Origin: an uncultured Prevotellaceae bacterium
GTDB taxonomy: Bacteria > Bacteroidota > Bacteroidia > Bacteroidales > Muribaculaceae
Assembly (NCBI GenBank): GCA_946186575.1
Contig: CAMHNO010000016.1
Span: forward strand, 1-54,941
Direction of reading: 5' to 3'
Length of the DNA stretch: 54,941 nucleotides
The stretch's first letter is position 1. Every line of letters starts with the position of its first letter. The notes beneath the pieces were generated by a model. It was not told the DNA's origin. It did not search any database and saw only the letters and a list, made by a program, of their open reading frames with translations. Shown here in pieces: positions 25,701-32,792 of this stretch. Both the position numbers and the translations under genes were made by a program.

Positions 25701-26498
25701 ATGGCCAACGGTGACAATGTGGCTTGGAAGTCAAGCACCTATGGTAGCGACTATCACGGCACAGCCAACACGCTAGTGTGGCTCGAAAACGACACCAAGC
25801 ATAAGCTTTATGAAACATATCTGAAAGCTTACCTGGGTCTGGGTGAGAATGAGGAGCCTACCGAAGAACAACTTTGCAATGGTAGTGATATAGAGCATGC
25901 CGAGACCGCTAGTGGACAACATTATTACGGACACTTCATGCAAGTTAAGAGTGAGATGTCGCCTAATCTTGAGGTCTATGGTGTGAGAATTTGGCGTGTG
26001 CGCCCCAAGGATGACAAAGGCACCCCCGAGGATGTGCTCGTTAAGGAGTGGTTCAAGGGACAAGACATGGATTTGTCAAGCTCTATGCCCCAGCCAGGCT
26101 ACTTTGTGGTGAGCAATGCAAGCGATGGCACTATTAATGTGGCGTTGAAGGACATTTACAAAGGCCCTGCCCCTGCCACATTGTCGAGTGACGTCAGCTA
26201 TCAGCCTACCTACATTGTTCACTTCTATGGGCGAATGAAGCCAACCACTGCTTCGATGCTCAAGACCGGCACCGACGACCAGGCCAAGGTTTATTACGCT
26301 AGCGAGCAAAAATATCTACCCACAATACCTAACGAAATTCCCACAGGCATTGGTTCAACCATGCTTGCTAAGCATGTTGTGAACGTGAAGTATTTTGACA
26401 CAATGGGCCGCATGAGTGATTCACCATTCAAGGGAATAAATATTGTGGAAACGCATTATGATGATGGTTCTACCACAACTACTAAGCTTGTGAAATGA
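22734..26498 (+). CDS. Large secreted protein of unknown function with C-terminal tail
   Basis: A 1254-residue protein I cannot assign to a family. It starts with a clear signal peptide (MKKLGKPFCLMAIAMLTLSS, cleavage after ANA). The ATG at 22734 is chosen for that reason over GTG at 22671 and ATG at 22722, which would put extra hydrophobic residues in front. The mature part is rich in Asn, Asp and Tyr and looks like an extracellular beta-rich protein. Residues from about 480 to 620 resemble a fibronectin-III-like pattern only loosely. The last about 37 residues (VKYFDTMGRMSDSPFKGINI, ending TTTTKLVK) resemble the short tails of other secreted Bacteroidales proteins. It is transcribed alone, has more A+T than neighbouring genes by eye and is bracketed by two IS derivatives. 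Confidence 0.75.
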   Translation: MKKLGKPFCLMAIAMLTLSSWTSPANAQGELPAPVYPVVHDKAWYDNPENVAPFQWKDQEGNVHWNKVSDPATNPLHIIALLSYVYTNPKIPGMKYAIPDSAGMGNIYRYIPDPSEFGYNGFGDHGYTLDGFPVRTNNLSTIVDYTRHVRDDRYTGDITPETPGRDYAYELSLDANRNGMQLWAINNPFFRTENAYNNATGQYENLPVVDQPYEHGLTVFLVKMKDTYEYKNENGAVSSVLGNQNHQDREINQYGVVNSLYNSIDNEIESIRLITNSVRVEDDDSKQYHNTGTLYSVTEPNVNRFYFIAKGTPRQSVKMPTKPLFEEFSPISSLLNGWEMNFYNELMQGKVFTMQHDCSSVPEQAHAFSMHGLNPAMTTHRDLTGVTLWIPDYRMEYWEYGTYKQQYGYDPESKEGFGRDLFKRYAIGSTNPNKKEVWRVIRYFNYNPMHMPTLALYTCKLQADAQPNTTQEHTYDVTLDWSTTVSKIAGSNEAIPEDFVVYRVVNGVREESPLFTFVYDEDGYCQIKYNNSDLSQGETPSSRSRTYEHIYQVPQNKDEGYWITYQVFARVHKANGEMETFASVLSNTDRVWIPPYDAPTPVQLNIELNTSSEYIKEREVNRYVNTIKISNDEINPLKLNQVQARYDNMGWNPNANGGEGGFEVANGADWKWEDNELCSEIIVYRFNRDNPDDKVKVAQVKFHTTNANEWQLGAINFRQWFRFDVRRFNQAESATHEEYVYKDGYTHPWTQSCDTYYNIPSNQQGLDNLLSSTSFSFANHGYPLGLSDDQKNVGAAGQNGGDYQKGIMITDIFEASTMANDHPEHYGYIAEFHKYINDTDPRFPSETSYSNKAFIDVYKSIGESSEFNFTKDEIDNNDAMHELELGYKAGLTVNNMLYLPEIYRYDIFSRTLGEYNALSNTVSVAQVNSYAERDTHNTYLVYSLGNKVGEPEQYQSAVTIPDKGRQKANMDAMYYVPVITAKLPDRAVWMANGDNVAWKSSTYGSDYHGTANTLVWLENDTKHKLYETYLKAYLGLGENEEPTEEQLCNGSDIEHAETASGQHYYGHFMQVKSEMSPNLEVYGVRIWRVRPKDDKGTPEDVLVKEWFKGQDMDLSSSMPQPGYFVVSNASDGTINVALKDIYKGPAPATLSSDVSYQPTYIVHFYGRMKPTTASMLKTGTDDQAKVYYASEQKYLPTIPNEIPTGIGSTMLAKHVVNVKYFDTMGRMSDSPFKGINIVETHYDDGSTTTTKLVK

Positions 26499-26527
26499 TA
26501 AGTTAGTATTTTCTCAGAATACATTTT

Positions 26528-26722
26528 TTACTTTAGCCGGTTGAAAACTGTGAAGATTTCAACCGGTTTTTCTTTATAGGAAATCATTAGTGTCCGATAA
26601 AAATCAATAATGGACGAAAAACAGCCTCCCTTTTGAGCTATTTCCTGGATTTTTTGTCTCGAAATTAATTTTATAAGCTGATTAAACAGCGGCTGTCCGA
26701 TAAAATTACTACTTTTGCCCAT
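26528..26722 (-). pseudogene. N-terminal fragment of an IS4-family transposase
   Basis: From the ATG at 26722 the frame reads MGKSSNFIGQPLFNQLIKLI and on to about residue 32, matching the start of IS4-family transposases with a DUF4372 N-terminal domain (pattern KSTHFxGQPxFxQLLKLIPR). It then runs through the inverted repeat into flanking DNA and stops at 26528. The catalytic DDE domain is absent. A minus-strand promoter-like TTACTTTG with TTTG 19 bp upstream remains in front of it. Confidence 0.65.
26537..26575 (+). terminator. Intrinsic terminator of the large secreted protein gene
   Basis: CCGGTTGAAA (26537-26546) and TTTCAACCGG (26557-26566) form a perfect 10-bp stem, followed by TTTTTCTTT. 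Confidence 0.88.
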
Positions 26723-26834
26723 TGATTGAAATGTTTGTTTGGTCGCAACAAAGTAAATCAAAAGGGCTGAAACCACAAAATCTGGTTCAGCCCTATTTCT
26801 TTTGCCGCTCAAAATTTTTTATCGGACACTAATG
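26585..26834. mobile_element. Miniature IS4/DUF4372-like element (250 bp)
   Basis: Perfect 19-bp terminal inverted repeats, CATTAGTGTCCGATAAAAA (26585-26603) and its complement (26816-26834), are flanked by AAAT on both sides (26581-26584 and 26835-26838), a possible target duplication. Within lies the N-terminal coding segment of an IS4-type transposase on the minus strand, cut off by the left repeat. A subterminal hairpin, GGGCTGAAACCA (26764-26775) with TGGTTCAGCCC (26782-26792, one bulge), lies before the transposase start, where several ISs carry hairpins that block read-through expression. The GTCCGATAAAA core of the end recurs inside the element at 26695-26705, within the FIGQP codons. 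Confidence 0.75.
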
Positions 26835-26865
26835 AAATAGAATGTAGCAATTTAAACAAGTTTAA

Positions 26866-26907
26866 GGGCTGCGCATCATCCCAGGCGGGAACTGCGCAGC
26901 CCTTTTT
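26866..26907. terminator. Hairpin terminator downstream of fcl
   Basis: GGGCTGCGCA (26866-26875) and TGCGCAGCCC (26893-26902) form a perfect 10-bp stem. Five T follow on the plus strand. On the minus strand, where fcl ends 36 bp away, the stem is followed by TTAAACTTGTTT, so it may serve both directions. Confidence 0.7.
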
Positions 26908-26937
26908 ATGTAATTATAAACTTTAACAATAAATCCT

Positions 26938-28011
26938 CTATAGGCTTGAGAGGTACCAGCTGTAGAGGGCGGGGACACCATCTTCAATCTCCATGCGATG
27001 GCGCCAACCCAGCGAATGGAGTTTCGACACATCGGTGAGCTTGCGCAGTGTGCCATCGGGCTTAGTGCTGTCCCACTCAATAGTACCATTATATCCCACT
27101 GTGCTCTTCACCAGCTCGGCAAGCTGCCTGATGGTGATTTCCTTGCCACTGCCAATGTTGATGTGGCAATTGCGCACCTCGGGGTCATTACCTCGCACGT
27201 CGCCAAAGTCGATGTTCTCAAGGCAGTAAACACTGGCATCGGCCATATCCTCGCTCCACAAAAATTCGCGGATGGGCACTCCTGTGCCCCATAACTGCAG
27301 ACGCTCGCTGTTGATGCCGTAATTTTCAAGTAGGGCTATGATTTCGGCTTGCGAGGCTTTGCCGTCAACTCCCTCCACCGGGCGACGGTCAAGGTCGGCT
27401 CGCAGACCATCCCAATTATTTTCATTTAGCATCTTGGCCAAATGCATCTTGCGAATCATGGCTGGCATCACATGGCTGGTCTCAAGATTGAAGTTGTCGT
27501 TGGGACCATAAAGATTGGTGGGCATCACAGCAATGTAGTTGGTGCCATACTGCAAGTTGAAGCTCTCGCACATCTTCATGCCGGCAATCTTGGCTATGGC
27601 ATAGGGTTCGTTGGTGTACTCCAGTGGTGAGGTGAGCAGTGCCGACTCTGGAATGGGCTGCTCAGCCTCACGAGGATAGATGCACGTGCTGCCCAAGAAG
27701 AGCAACTTTTTCACGCCATGTAGCCAGCTCTCCCCTATCACATTTTGCTGGATAGCCAAGTTCTGATAGATGAAATCGGCACGATACTTGAGGTTGGCCA
27801 TGATGCCACCCACGTGAGCCGCAGCCAGCACCACATATTCGGGCTGCTCCTCGTCGAAGAAACGGCGCACCGCCACGGCATCCATCAAGTCGAGCTCACT
27901 GTGAGTGCGCCCAACAAGATTTGTATAGCCCTTGCTTTCAAGATTTTTCCAAATAGCCGAACCCACCAGTCCGCGATGACCGGCAACATATATCTTAGAG
28001 TTTTTTTCCAT
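26938..28011 (-). CDS. fcl: GDP-L-fucose synthase
   Basis: A 357-residue NADPH-dependent epimerase/reductase that turns GDP-4-keto-6-deoxymannose, made by Gmd, into GDP-L-fucose. An extended-SDR Rossmann domain opens with VAGHRGLVGSAIWKNLESKG (GxxGxxG). The Ser-Tyr-Lys catalytic set is in LFLGSTCIYP (Ser) and NEPYAIAKIAG (Tyr, Lys). LYGPNDNFNLETSHVMPAMI is the usual substrate-binding segment. At 357 residues it is slightly longer than the E. coli enzyme because of an insertion near 205-230. It lies 79 bp downstream of gmd. The product feeds capsular polysaccharides or protein O-glycans, which in Bacteroides carry fucose. Confidence 0.95.
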   Translation of the reverse strand: MEKNSKIYVAGHRGLVGSAIWKNLESKGYTNLVGRTHSELDLMDAVAVRRFFDEEQPEYVVLAAAHVGGIMANLKYRADFIYQNLAIQQNVIGESWLHGVKKLLFLGSTCIYPREAEQPIPESALLTSPLEYTNEPYAIAKIAGMKMCESFNLQYGTNYIAVMPTNLYGPNDNFNLETSHVMPAMIRKMHLAKMLNENNWDGLRADLDRRPVEGVDGKASQAEIIALLENYGINSERLQLWGTGVPIREFLWSEDMADASVYCLENIDFGDVRGNDPEVRNCHINIGSGKEITIRQLAELVKSTVGYNGTIEWDSTKPDGTLRKLTDVSKLHSLGWRHRMEIEDGVPALYSWYLSSL

Positions 28012-28047
28012 TTTCCAGAAATCAGTAAAAGAGACAAAAAAGAGTAA

Positions 28048-28067
28048 AAAGCCGCATCAGCGGCTTT
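28048..28067 (-). terminator. Terminator-like hairpin between gmd and fcl
   Basis: AAAGCCGC (28048-28055) and GCGGCTTT (28060-28067) form a perfect 8-bp stem with a 4-nt loop. Read on the minus strand it is followed by TTACTCTTTTTT. It could lower expression of fcl relative to gmd. Confidence 0.6.
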
Positions 28068-28092
28068 ACTTAACACTTGGGACTTAACACTT
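28068..28092 (-). repeat. Post-stop AAGTGTTAAGT repeats behind gmd
   Basis: Two copies of ACTTAACACTT (28068-28078 and 28082-28092), that is AAGTGTTAAGT on the gmd strand. The upstream copy starts inside the gmd stop codon, exactly as behind gcvT. Confidence 0.7.
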
Positions 28093-29170
28093 ACAAATGG
28101 TATACCTTGCGGATGTGCTTCAAGTCGTGGTCGACCATTAGCTTGACGAGCTGGTCAAAGGTGGTCTTGCGAGGATTCCAGCCCAGTTGGGTGCGAGCCT
28201 TGGTGGGGTCGCCCAGCAACTGGTCGACCTCGGCAGGACGAAAGTACTTTTTATCGACCTCGACAATCACCTTGCCAGTAGCCTTGTCGATACCCTTCTC
28301 GTCAAGACCCTCGCCATGCCACTCCAGCTCGATGCCAGCATAGTGGAAGGCCAGGGTGCAGAACTCACGCACAGAGTGGAATTCACCAGTTGCAATCACA
28401 AAATCGCTGGGCTCGGGCTGCTGCAAGATTAGCCACATGCACTCAACGTAGTCGCGCGCATAACCCCAGTCGCGACGGGCATTGAGATTGCCCAGATAGA
28501 GCTTCTCCTGTAGTCCGTTGACAATGCGTGCTGCGGCAAAGGTGATCTTGCGCGTCACAAAATTCTCACCACGTCGCTCACTCTCATGGTTGAAGAGGAT
28601 GCCATTGGCAGTGTACATGCCATAACTCTCGCGATAGTTCTTCATAATCCAGTAGCTGTAGAGCTTGGCCACTGCATAGGGGCTTCGGGGGTAGAATGGA
28701 GTTGTCTCGCTCTGTGGCACTTCCTGCACCTTGCCATAGAGCTCGCTCGTGCTCGCCTGATAAATCTTGGTGAGCTTCTCGCGATGGGTGATGCGCACAG
28801 CCTCAAGCAGCCGCAGGGTGCCCACGGCATCGGCCTCGGCAGTGTATTCAGGCACGTCAAACGACACCTTCACATGGCTTTGAGCTGCCAGGTTGTAAAT
28901 CTCGTCGGGCTTGATGGTCTCAATCAGGCGAATGAGCGAGCTGGAGTCGGTCATGTCGCCGTAGTGCAGGTTGATGAGTCGCTGCTGACGCATGTCGCGC
29001 ACCCACTCGTCGAGATACAGATGCTCGATGCGAGCAGTGTTGAACGAGCTGCTGCGCCTGATGATGCCATGCACCTCATAGCCCTTCTCGAGCAGGAATT
29101 CAGCCAAGTAACTACCGTCCTGCCCTGTGATACCAGTTATTAACGCTACCTTTTGATTATTTTCGTTCAT
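28091..29170 (-). CDS. gmd: GDP-mannose 4,6-dehydratase
   Basis: A 359-residue NADP-dependent dehydratase converting GDP-mannose to GDP-4-keto-6-deoxymannose, the first step to GDP-L-fucose. The cofactor loop is [22 protein letters not shown]. The catalytic Thr/Glu pair is in [11 protein letters not shown] and the Tyr-Lys pair in [31 protein letters not shown] is the strongly conserved substrate segment of Gmd. The length is typical. It sits between the UpxY-like gene and fcl on the same strand. Confidence 0.96.
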   Translation of the reverse strand: MNENNQKVALITGITGQDGSYLAEFLLEKGYEVHGIIRRSSSFNTARIEHLYLDEWVRDMRQQRLINLHYGDMTDSSSLIRLIETIKPDEIYNLAAQSHVKVSFDVPEYTAEADAVGTLRLLEAVRITHREKLTKIYQASTSELYGKVQEVPQSETTPFYPRSPYAVAKLYSYWIMKNYRESYGMYTANGILFNHESERRGENFVTRKITFAAARIVNGLQEKLYLGNLNARRDWGYARDYVECMWLILQQPEPSDFVIATGEFHSVREFCTLAFHYAGIELEWHGEGLDEKGIDKATGKVIVEVDKKYFRPAEVDQLLGDPTKARTQLGWNPRKTTFDQLVKLMVDHDLKHIRKVYHL

Positions 29171-29241
29171 TTGCCCTTAGTTTTTATTTCAATCTACAAA
29201 GGTACACACATTTTTTGGAAAGTCAACAAGGATTGGTTGTA

Positions 29242-29823
29242 TTATTTCGTCTTGGGCAATTTCTCAAGCAACGATGGATGGATTGATGTGGTTGCGACAG
29301 CAACCAGTCCCTGCACGCTCACTACCACACGGCTGTCGCCCTTCACACGCTTGAGAATGCCCTCGGCACCCTCAAAGGGGCCACCCAAGATGCGCACGCG
29401 GTCGCCTCGTGTGAACTGGCCTGGTTTTGGAGTGATGTACACTAATTGCTCATCGTAGGTTCCAGCCACAGCAATGAAATTCTGCATCTCCTTGTCGGGC
29501 ACCACCACAGGTTTTTTAGTCGCGGGATTCATGATGTAGCGAATGGGAAGTTTGGTTGTCGCCTTATATTCCCTCATCAACGATGGCTCAATGCGGAAAA
29601 AGATGAGGTTGTGGATAGTAGGCACCAATTTCTTCACACGACGTCCACGCCGAGTGCCCATCACATATTTCATGGGTATGAAACTCTCAATGCCACGCAG
29701 GTCCAGGTCTTCCTTTACCTTCAACTCACGGTTAAACGTGACGCGAATAGCATACCACACCTTTTCCTCTGGCACCTGAGTGGCGTTCTCTTGAAGAATT
29801 TTATTGATTATAGGTTGCTCCAT
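29242..29823 (-). CDS. UpxY-family transcription antiterminator (NusG-like)
   Basis: A 193-residue NusG paralogue. The N-terminal NGN domain has VWYAIRVTFNRELKVKEDLD and SFIPMKYVMGTRRGRRVKKLVP, and IPMxY is typical of the UpxY proteins that govern Bacteroides capsule operons. The C-terminal KOW segment is PGQFTRGDRVRILGGPFEGAEG (about 136-157). Known UpxY proteins are encoded first in a polysaccharide operon and prevent premature termination in its leader. Here only gmd and fcl follow, so the target may be this short unit or a locus elsewhere. The ATG at 29823 is favoured over one at 29874 because the promoter (29845-29875) overlaps the longer frame. Confidence 0.85.
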   Translation of the reverse strand: MEQPIINKILQENATQVPEEKVWYAIRVTFNRELKVKEDLDLRGIESFIPMKYVMGTRRGRRVKKLVPTIHNLIFFRIEPSLMREYKATTKLPIRYIMNPATKKPVVVPDKEMQNFIAVAGTYDEQLVYITPKPGQFTRGDRVRILGGPFEGAEGILKRVKGDSRVVVSVQGLVAVATTSIHPSLLEKLPKTK

Positions 29824-29844
29824 GCTAAAAAACTTAATTTCGCA

Positions 29845-29875
29845 CAAAAATAAAATCGAATTTCCGATTTGCAAA
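29845..29875 (-). promoter_or_regulatory. Promoter of the UpxY-like, gmd, fcl unit
   Basis: On the minus strand TTTG (29872-29875), 19 bp, TATTTTTG (29845-29852). It predicts a leader of only about 15 nt. Confidence 0.65.
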
Positions 29876-29893
29876 ATTTTCTTGCAAAAATAA

Positions 29894-29925
29894 CTTGCAA
29901 AGCTAAAGTAATTTGACGAAATTTG
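29894..29925 (+). promoter_or_regulatory. Possible promoter of nadE
   Basis: CTTG (29894-29897), 20 bp, GAAATTTG (29918-29925, one mismatch in the TA). It is divergent from the UpxY promoter and about 18 bp before the ATG at 29943. Confidence 0.35.
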
Positions 29926-29942
29926 CAGAAAAAAGTAAGATT

Positions 29943-30791
29943 ATGAATTACAAGAAAGCGTTTGACACAATGGTGAGCGAGACGGCAAAGTATCTCAGTG
30001 ACAATGGTCTGAAGACTATGATACTGGGGGTCTCGGGCGGACTCGACTCCACTGTGACGGCTGCCATCTGCCATGAGGTAGTGAATCAGTATCCTGATCA
30101 CCAGTTTAAGTTTATAGGTGTGAGCATGCCTTGCACTTCCAATTCGGTCGAAGAGAACGACTCGGCCAGCATGGCCATGAAGGCTTTTTGCAATGAGTAC
30201 TGGGTCGAGAACTTGCAAGCACAGTATCTGCTACTGAAAGCAACCTGCGAGCAACGCTATCCCTCCACTCCCATCTCGCAAGGTAACATCAAGGCACGCC
30301 TGCGCATGATATACCTTTACAATCTCGCCTCGGTGACTAGCGGACTGGTGATGGACACCGACAACCTCACCGAGCACAACCTGGGTTTCTGGACTATTCA
30401 TGGTGACGTAGCCGACTACAACCCCATTGGCGGGCTGTGGAAACATGAGGTGTATGAGCTGTGCAAGTACATCTTCACCGAGTGCTATCCTCAAGAAAGC
30501 GACCCGCGTCACCAAGCACTGCAAGCAGCTTACGACATCATGCCCACCGACGGCAACGGCGTGGCTGCAGGTGGCGACATGGCTCAGATAGCACCAGGGC
30601 ACACCTATGAGGACGTTGATGACATTCTCAACACCTACTTGCAGCATGGCGACGACGAGCAGCACATGAAGCGCCTCGTTGATGCCTACAGTGCCGAGAC
30701 AGTTGAGCGCGTGCTCAATCGTCACCGCCGCTCGGCCTTCAAGCGCAAGCGCATGCCTCTGGTTATCGAGCGCAAGCTCTATGATAGATAA
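29943..30791 (+). CDS. nadE: NAD synthetase
   Basis: A 282-residue cytoplasmic enzyme that makes NAD+ from deamido-NAD+, ATP and an amide donor. The PP-loop SGGLDST is at residues 31-37. The NaAD-binding and active-site segments follow: ARLRMIYLYNLAS, VMDTDNLTEHNLGFWTIHGDVADYNPIGGLWKHEVYELCKYI. There is no N-terminal glutaminase domain, so it is the short, ammonia-dependent form or relies on a separate glutaminase. The ATG at 29943 is preferred to the upstream in-frame TTG (29913). A tandem repeat starts 9 bp after its stop. Confidence 0.92.
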   Translation: MNYKKAFDTMVSETAKYLSDNGLKTMILGVSGGLDSTVTAAICHEVVNQYPDHQFKFIGVSMPCTSNSVEENDSASMAMKAFCNEYWVENLQAQYLLLKATCEQRYPSTPISQGNIKARLRMIYLYNLASVTSGLVMDTDNLTEHNLGFWTIHGDVADYNPIGGLWKHEVYELCKYIFTECYPQESDPRHQALQAAYDIMPTDGNGVAAGGDMAQIAPGHTYEDVDDILNTYLQHGDDEQHMKRLVDAYSAETVERVLNRHRRSAFKRKRMPLVIERKLYDR

Positions 30792-30800
30792 TCAGAAGTC

Positions 30801-30830
30801 AGACTGAGTCGGACTGAGTCGGACTGAGTT
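30801..30830 (+). repeat. Three tandem 10-bp units behind nadE
   Basis: AGACTGAGTC, GGACTGAGTC, GGACTGAGTT in direct succession, followed by a partial GGACC. Each GACTGAGTC is nearly palindromic (one central mismatch). Confidence 0.75.
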
Positions 30831-30881
30831 GGACCAGAGGTCAGATTTTTTATTTTAGAGCTAATTGGATATAACAAGTAG

Positions 30882-31841
30882 ATGGGTAAGATAAAGACAA
30901 ATCGCCAGCATTTCAGGCAATGGCAACGCGACTCACTGCGCCACGTCACGTCAACACCCAGCAACGACACTCATCACTGCCACTGCTGTGAGAACGACTA
31001 CACTGGCAACTACTGCCCCACCTGCGGGCAACGTGCCGGAGCAAAGCACCTCACATGGAATAGTGTGCGCAGCGGCATCATGGATGTGTGGGGAGTGGGG
31101 TCTCGTTCTCTCCCTTACACATTGTTGCAGTTATTACTGCGCCCTGGATACCTCATTGCCGACTATATAAACGGGCGCCGTCAGGTGAGTTTCCCTCCAG
31201 TGAAGATGCTGGTGATTGTGGCACTGTTTGTATTTCTCCTTAATAGCCTAATTAATCCAGACGACTTCACAACAACTAATGACAACACCGAGCTCAGATT
31301 ATACTTTCGCTTTCTCAATTGGCTTTCTCATCACTACGACTGGGCAGCGATGTTTTTCTGCTCATTTCTTATCATTCCCACCCACCTAATTTTTCGTCAT
31401 TCACCTTGCTGCTCACATCACACCCTGCCCGAAGGGTTCTTCATTCAAGTGTTTAATGCCACGCAGATAATAATTATCACAATTTTGCCAGTTGTAATTG
31501 GAGCTTTCATGAAGGGGGATCCTGATTGGTATTATATCGTATGGGGCATTATCATACTCTTATTTATATATCGCTCCTATCTGCAACTATTCGGCTACGG
31601 CTACTGGGGCACACTGTGGCGACTGGCAATGGTGCTTGTGGCTGGCTTCATGACTTTTGATATAATTCTCATTTTGGCCTTCAGTGCTAATGTAGCCTTT
31701 AATCATGACTGGATGCGCCTGAAGCACTTATTACTCGTTATCTTGCCCAAGTATTTATTACTTCTGGCAGTGCCCATGCTACTCAGCGCGTGGATTAATA
31801 ATCGTCACGCAAAGGACAAGAACACTCATGACCAGCAATGA
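30882..31841 (+). CDS. DUF3667-type membrane protein with zinc-ribbon-like motif
   Basis: A 319-residue protein. The N-terminal part has two CxxC pairs, CHCCENDYTGNYCPTCGQRAG (about residues 37-57), matching the DUF3667 signature CxxCGxxFxGxYCxxCGQ. The following LQLLLRPGYLIADYINGRRQVSFPPVKMLVIVALFVFLL is also typical: an amphipathic segment and then the first of about five membrane helices spread over 100-310. Function is unknown for the family. It begins 90 bp after nadE and converges on the DUF2461 gene with an 11-bp gap and no visible terminator. Confidence 0.8.
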   Translation: MGKIKTNRQHFRQWQRDSLRHVTSTPSNDTHHCHCCENDYTGNYCPTCGQRAGAKHLTWNSVRSGIMDVWGVGSRSLPYTLLQLLLRPGYLIADYINGRRQVSFPPVKMLVIVALFVFLLNSLINPDDFTTTNDNTELRLYFRFLNWLSHHYDWAAMFFCSFLIIPTHLIFRHSPCCSHHTLPEGFFIQVFNATQIIIITILPVVIGAFMKGDPDWYYIVWGIIILLFIYRSYLQLFGYGYWGTLWRLAMVLVAGFMTFDIILILAFSANVAFNHDWMRLKHLLLVILPKYLLLLAVPMLLSAWINNRHAKDKNTHDQQ

Positions 31842-31852
31842 TGCATTTAGTG

Positions 31853-32527
31853 CTACTCATCGTAGACATAGTCGAGAAAATCGTGCAGGGGTTTTAGCAC
31901 TTTAAAATCATCATTGACTCGCTGCACCCAATCGTCACAATCGTAGTAATCTTCATCCACGTGCTTCATGAGGATATACTCCTTGCGTTTTAAGTACTGG
32001 CCCAGCGGGTGGTCTTTGGGGTATTCCTTTGGCACATTCTTCAGCGTCTCTCCCTCAAAGTGGAAGCCCGAAGCCTTGAGTCGCTTGTCGGTAATGAGGC
32101 GTGAGAACTCCTCGGGCTCAGCATCAATGAGGTGCCGCAAAGCGTCGAGTTTATCCTTAGCCGGCCACCACACTCCCCCACACAGCATCAAGTTGCCGGG
32201 CTCGAAGTGCAGGTAATATCCGCTCGACACGCAATGCCGCCCACCGCGACCAATGACTGCGCTGAAGTATTGCTTGTAGGGGCGCTTATCGTGCGAAAAG
32301 CGGATGTCGCGATAGATGCGATAGACCGACTGCCTAACATCAAGCCCACGGGCTTTCTCGTCCCACTCGGCCATGAGCGATATCAGTCGCTCAACATCTT
32401 GCTCCCAGGCCATGCGCAAGGGGTCAAACAACTCTTCTTTGTGGGCCTTGAACCATGTCCTGTCGTTGTTGGCAGCCAGTAGTCGCAAGAAAGCCAACAC
32501 ATCTTTTATATTAGATTGTGATTTCAT
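31853..32527 (-). CDS. DUF2461 family protein
   Basis: A 224-residue soluble protein without signal or membrane segment. It carries DUF2461 hallmarks: LRLLAANNDRTWFKAHKEEL near the start, RIYRDIRFSHDKRPYKQYFSAVI near 70-90, SSGYYLHFEPGNLMLCGGVW, and LKNVPKEYPKDHP with KRKEYIL later. Its biochemical function is not known. The ATG at 32527 gives MKSQSN; an in-frame ATG at 32539 would leave a leader of only about 10 nt from the promoter at 32555-32585. Confidence 0.85.
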   Translation of the reverse strand: MKSQSNIKDVLAFLRLLAANNDRTWFKAHKEELFDPLRMAWEQDVERLISLMAEWDEKARGLDVRQSVYRIYRDIRFSHDKRPYKQYFSAVIGRGGRHCVSSGYYLHFEPGNLMLCGGVWWPAKDKLDALRHLIDAEPEEFSRLITDKRLKASGFHFEGETLKNVPKEYPKDHPLGQYLKRKEYILMKHVDEDYYDCDDWVQRVNDDFKVLKPLHDFLDYVYDE

Positions 32528-32554
32528 TACTATTACCATAATTAATTATTTGTG

Positions 32555-32585
32555 CAAAATTAATTAATTATTTTTAAGCTCACAA
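32555..32585 (-). promoter_or_regulatory. Promoter of the DUF2461 gene
   Basis: On the minus strand TTG (32583-32585), 20 bp, TAATTTTG (32555-32562). Confidence 0.6.
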
Positions 32586-32721
32586 CAGATCAACTCCCAT
32601 TGGTCGGCAAAAAAAGAGGATTTCTCTATTCAAGTGCAAGGATTGGTATATGTGTGCGATTGTTCTTTTTTCTTAATTATTCGCATTATTTTAAATTGTT
32701 GAAAAATGTACCAAGAAAACT

Positions 32722-32753
32722 TTTGGAGTTTTAAAAGTTTTTTACGTACTTTG
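32722..32753 (+). promoter_or_regulatory. Promoter of the tetR-RND operon
   Basis: TTTG (32722-32725), 20 bp, GTACTTTG (32746-32753, one mismatch in the TA). It predicts a start near 32760. No clear palindromic operator was picked out by eye around it. Confidence 0.5.
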
Positions 32754-32792
32754 CACCAAATTTAGTGGATGTGTAAAACAACTATTACTATC

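Noticed and set aside
29824-29874. Seventeen extra N-terminal codons for the UpxY-like protein
   Set aside because: The promoter 29845-29875 overlaps this stretch and the residues do not resemble NusG-type N-termini.
30801-30830. CRISPR-like array
   Set aside because: The three 10-bp units are contiguous with no spacers and no cas genes are present.
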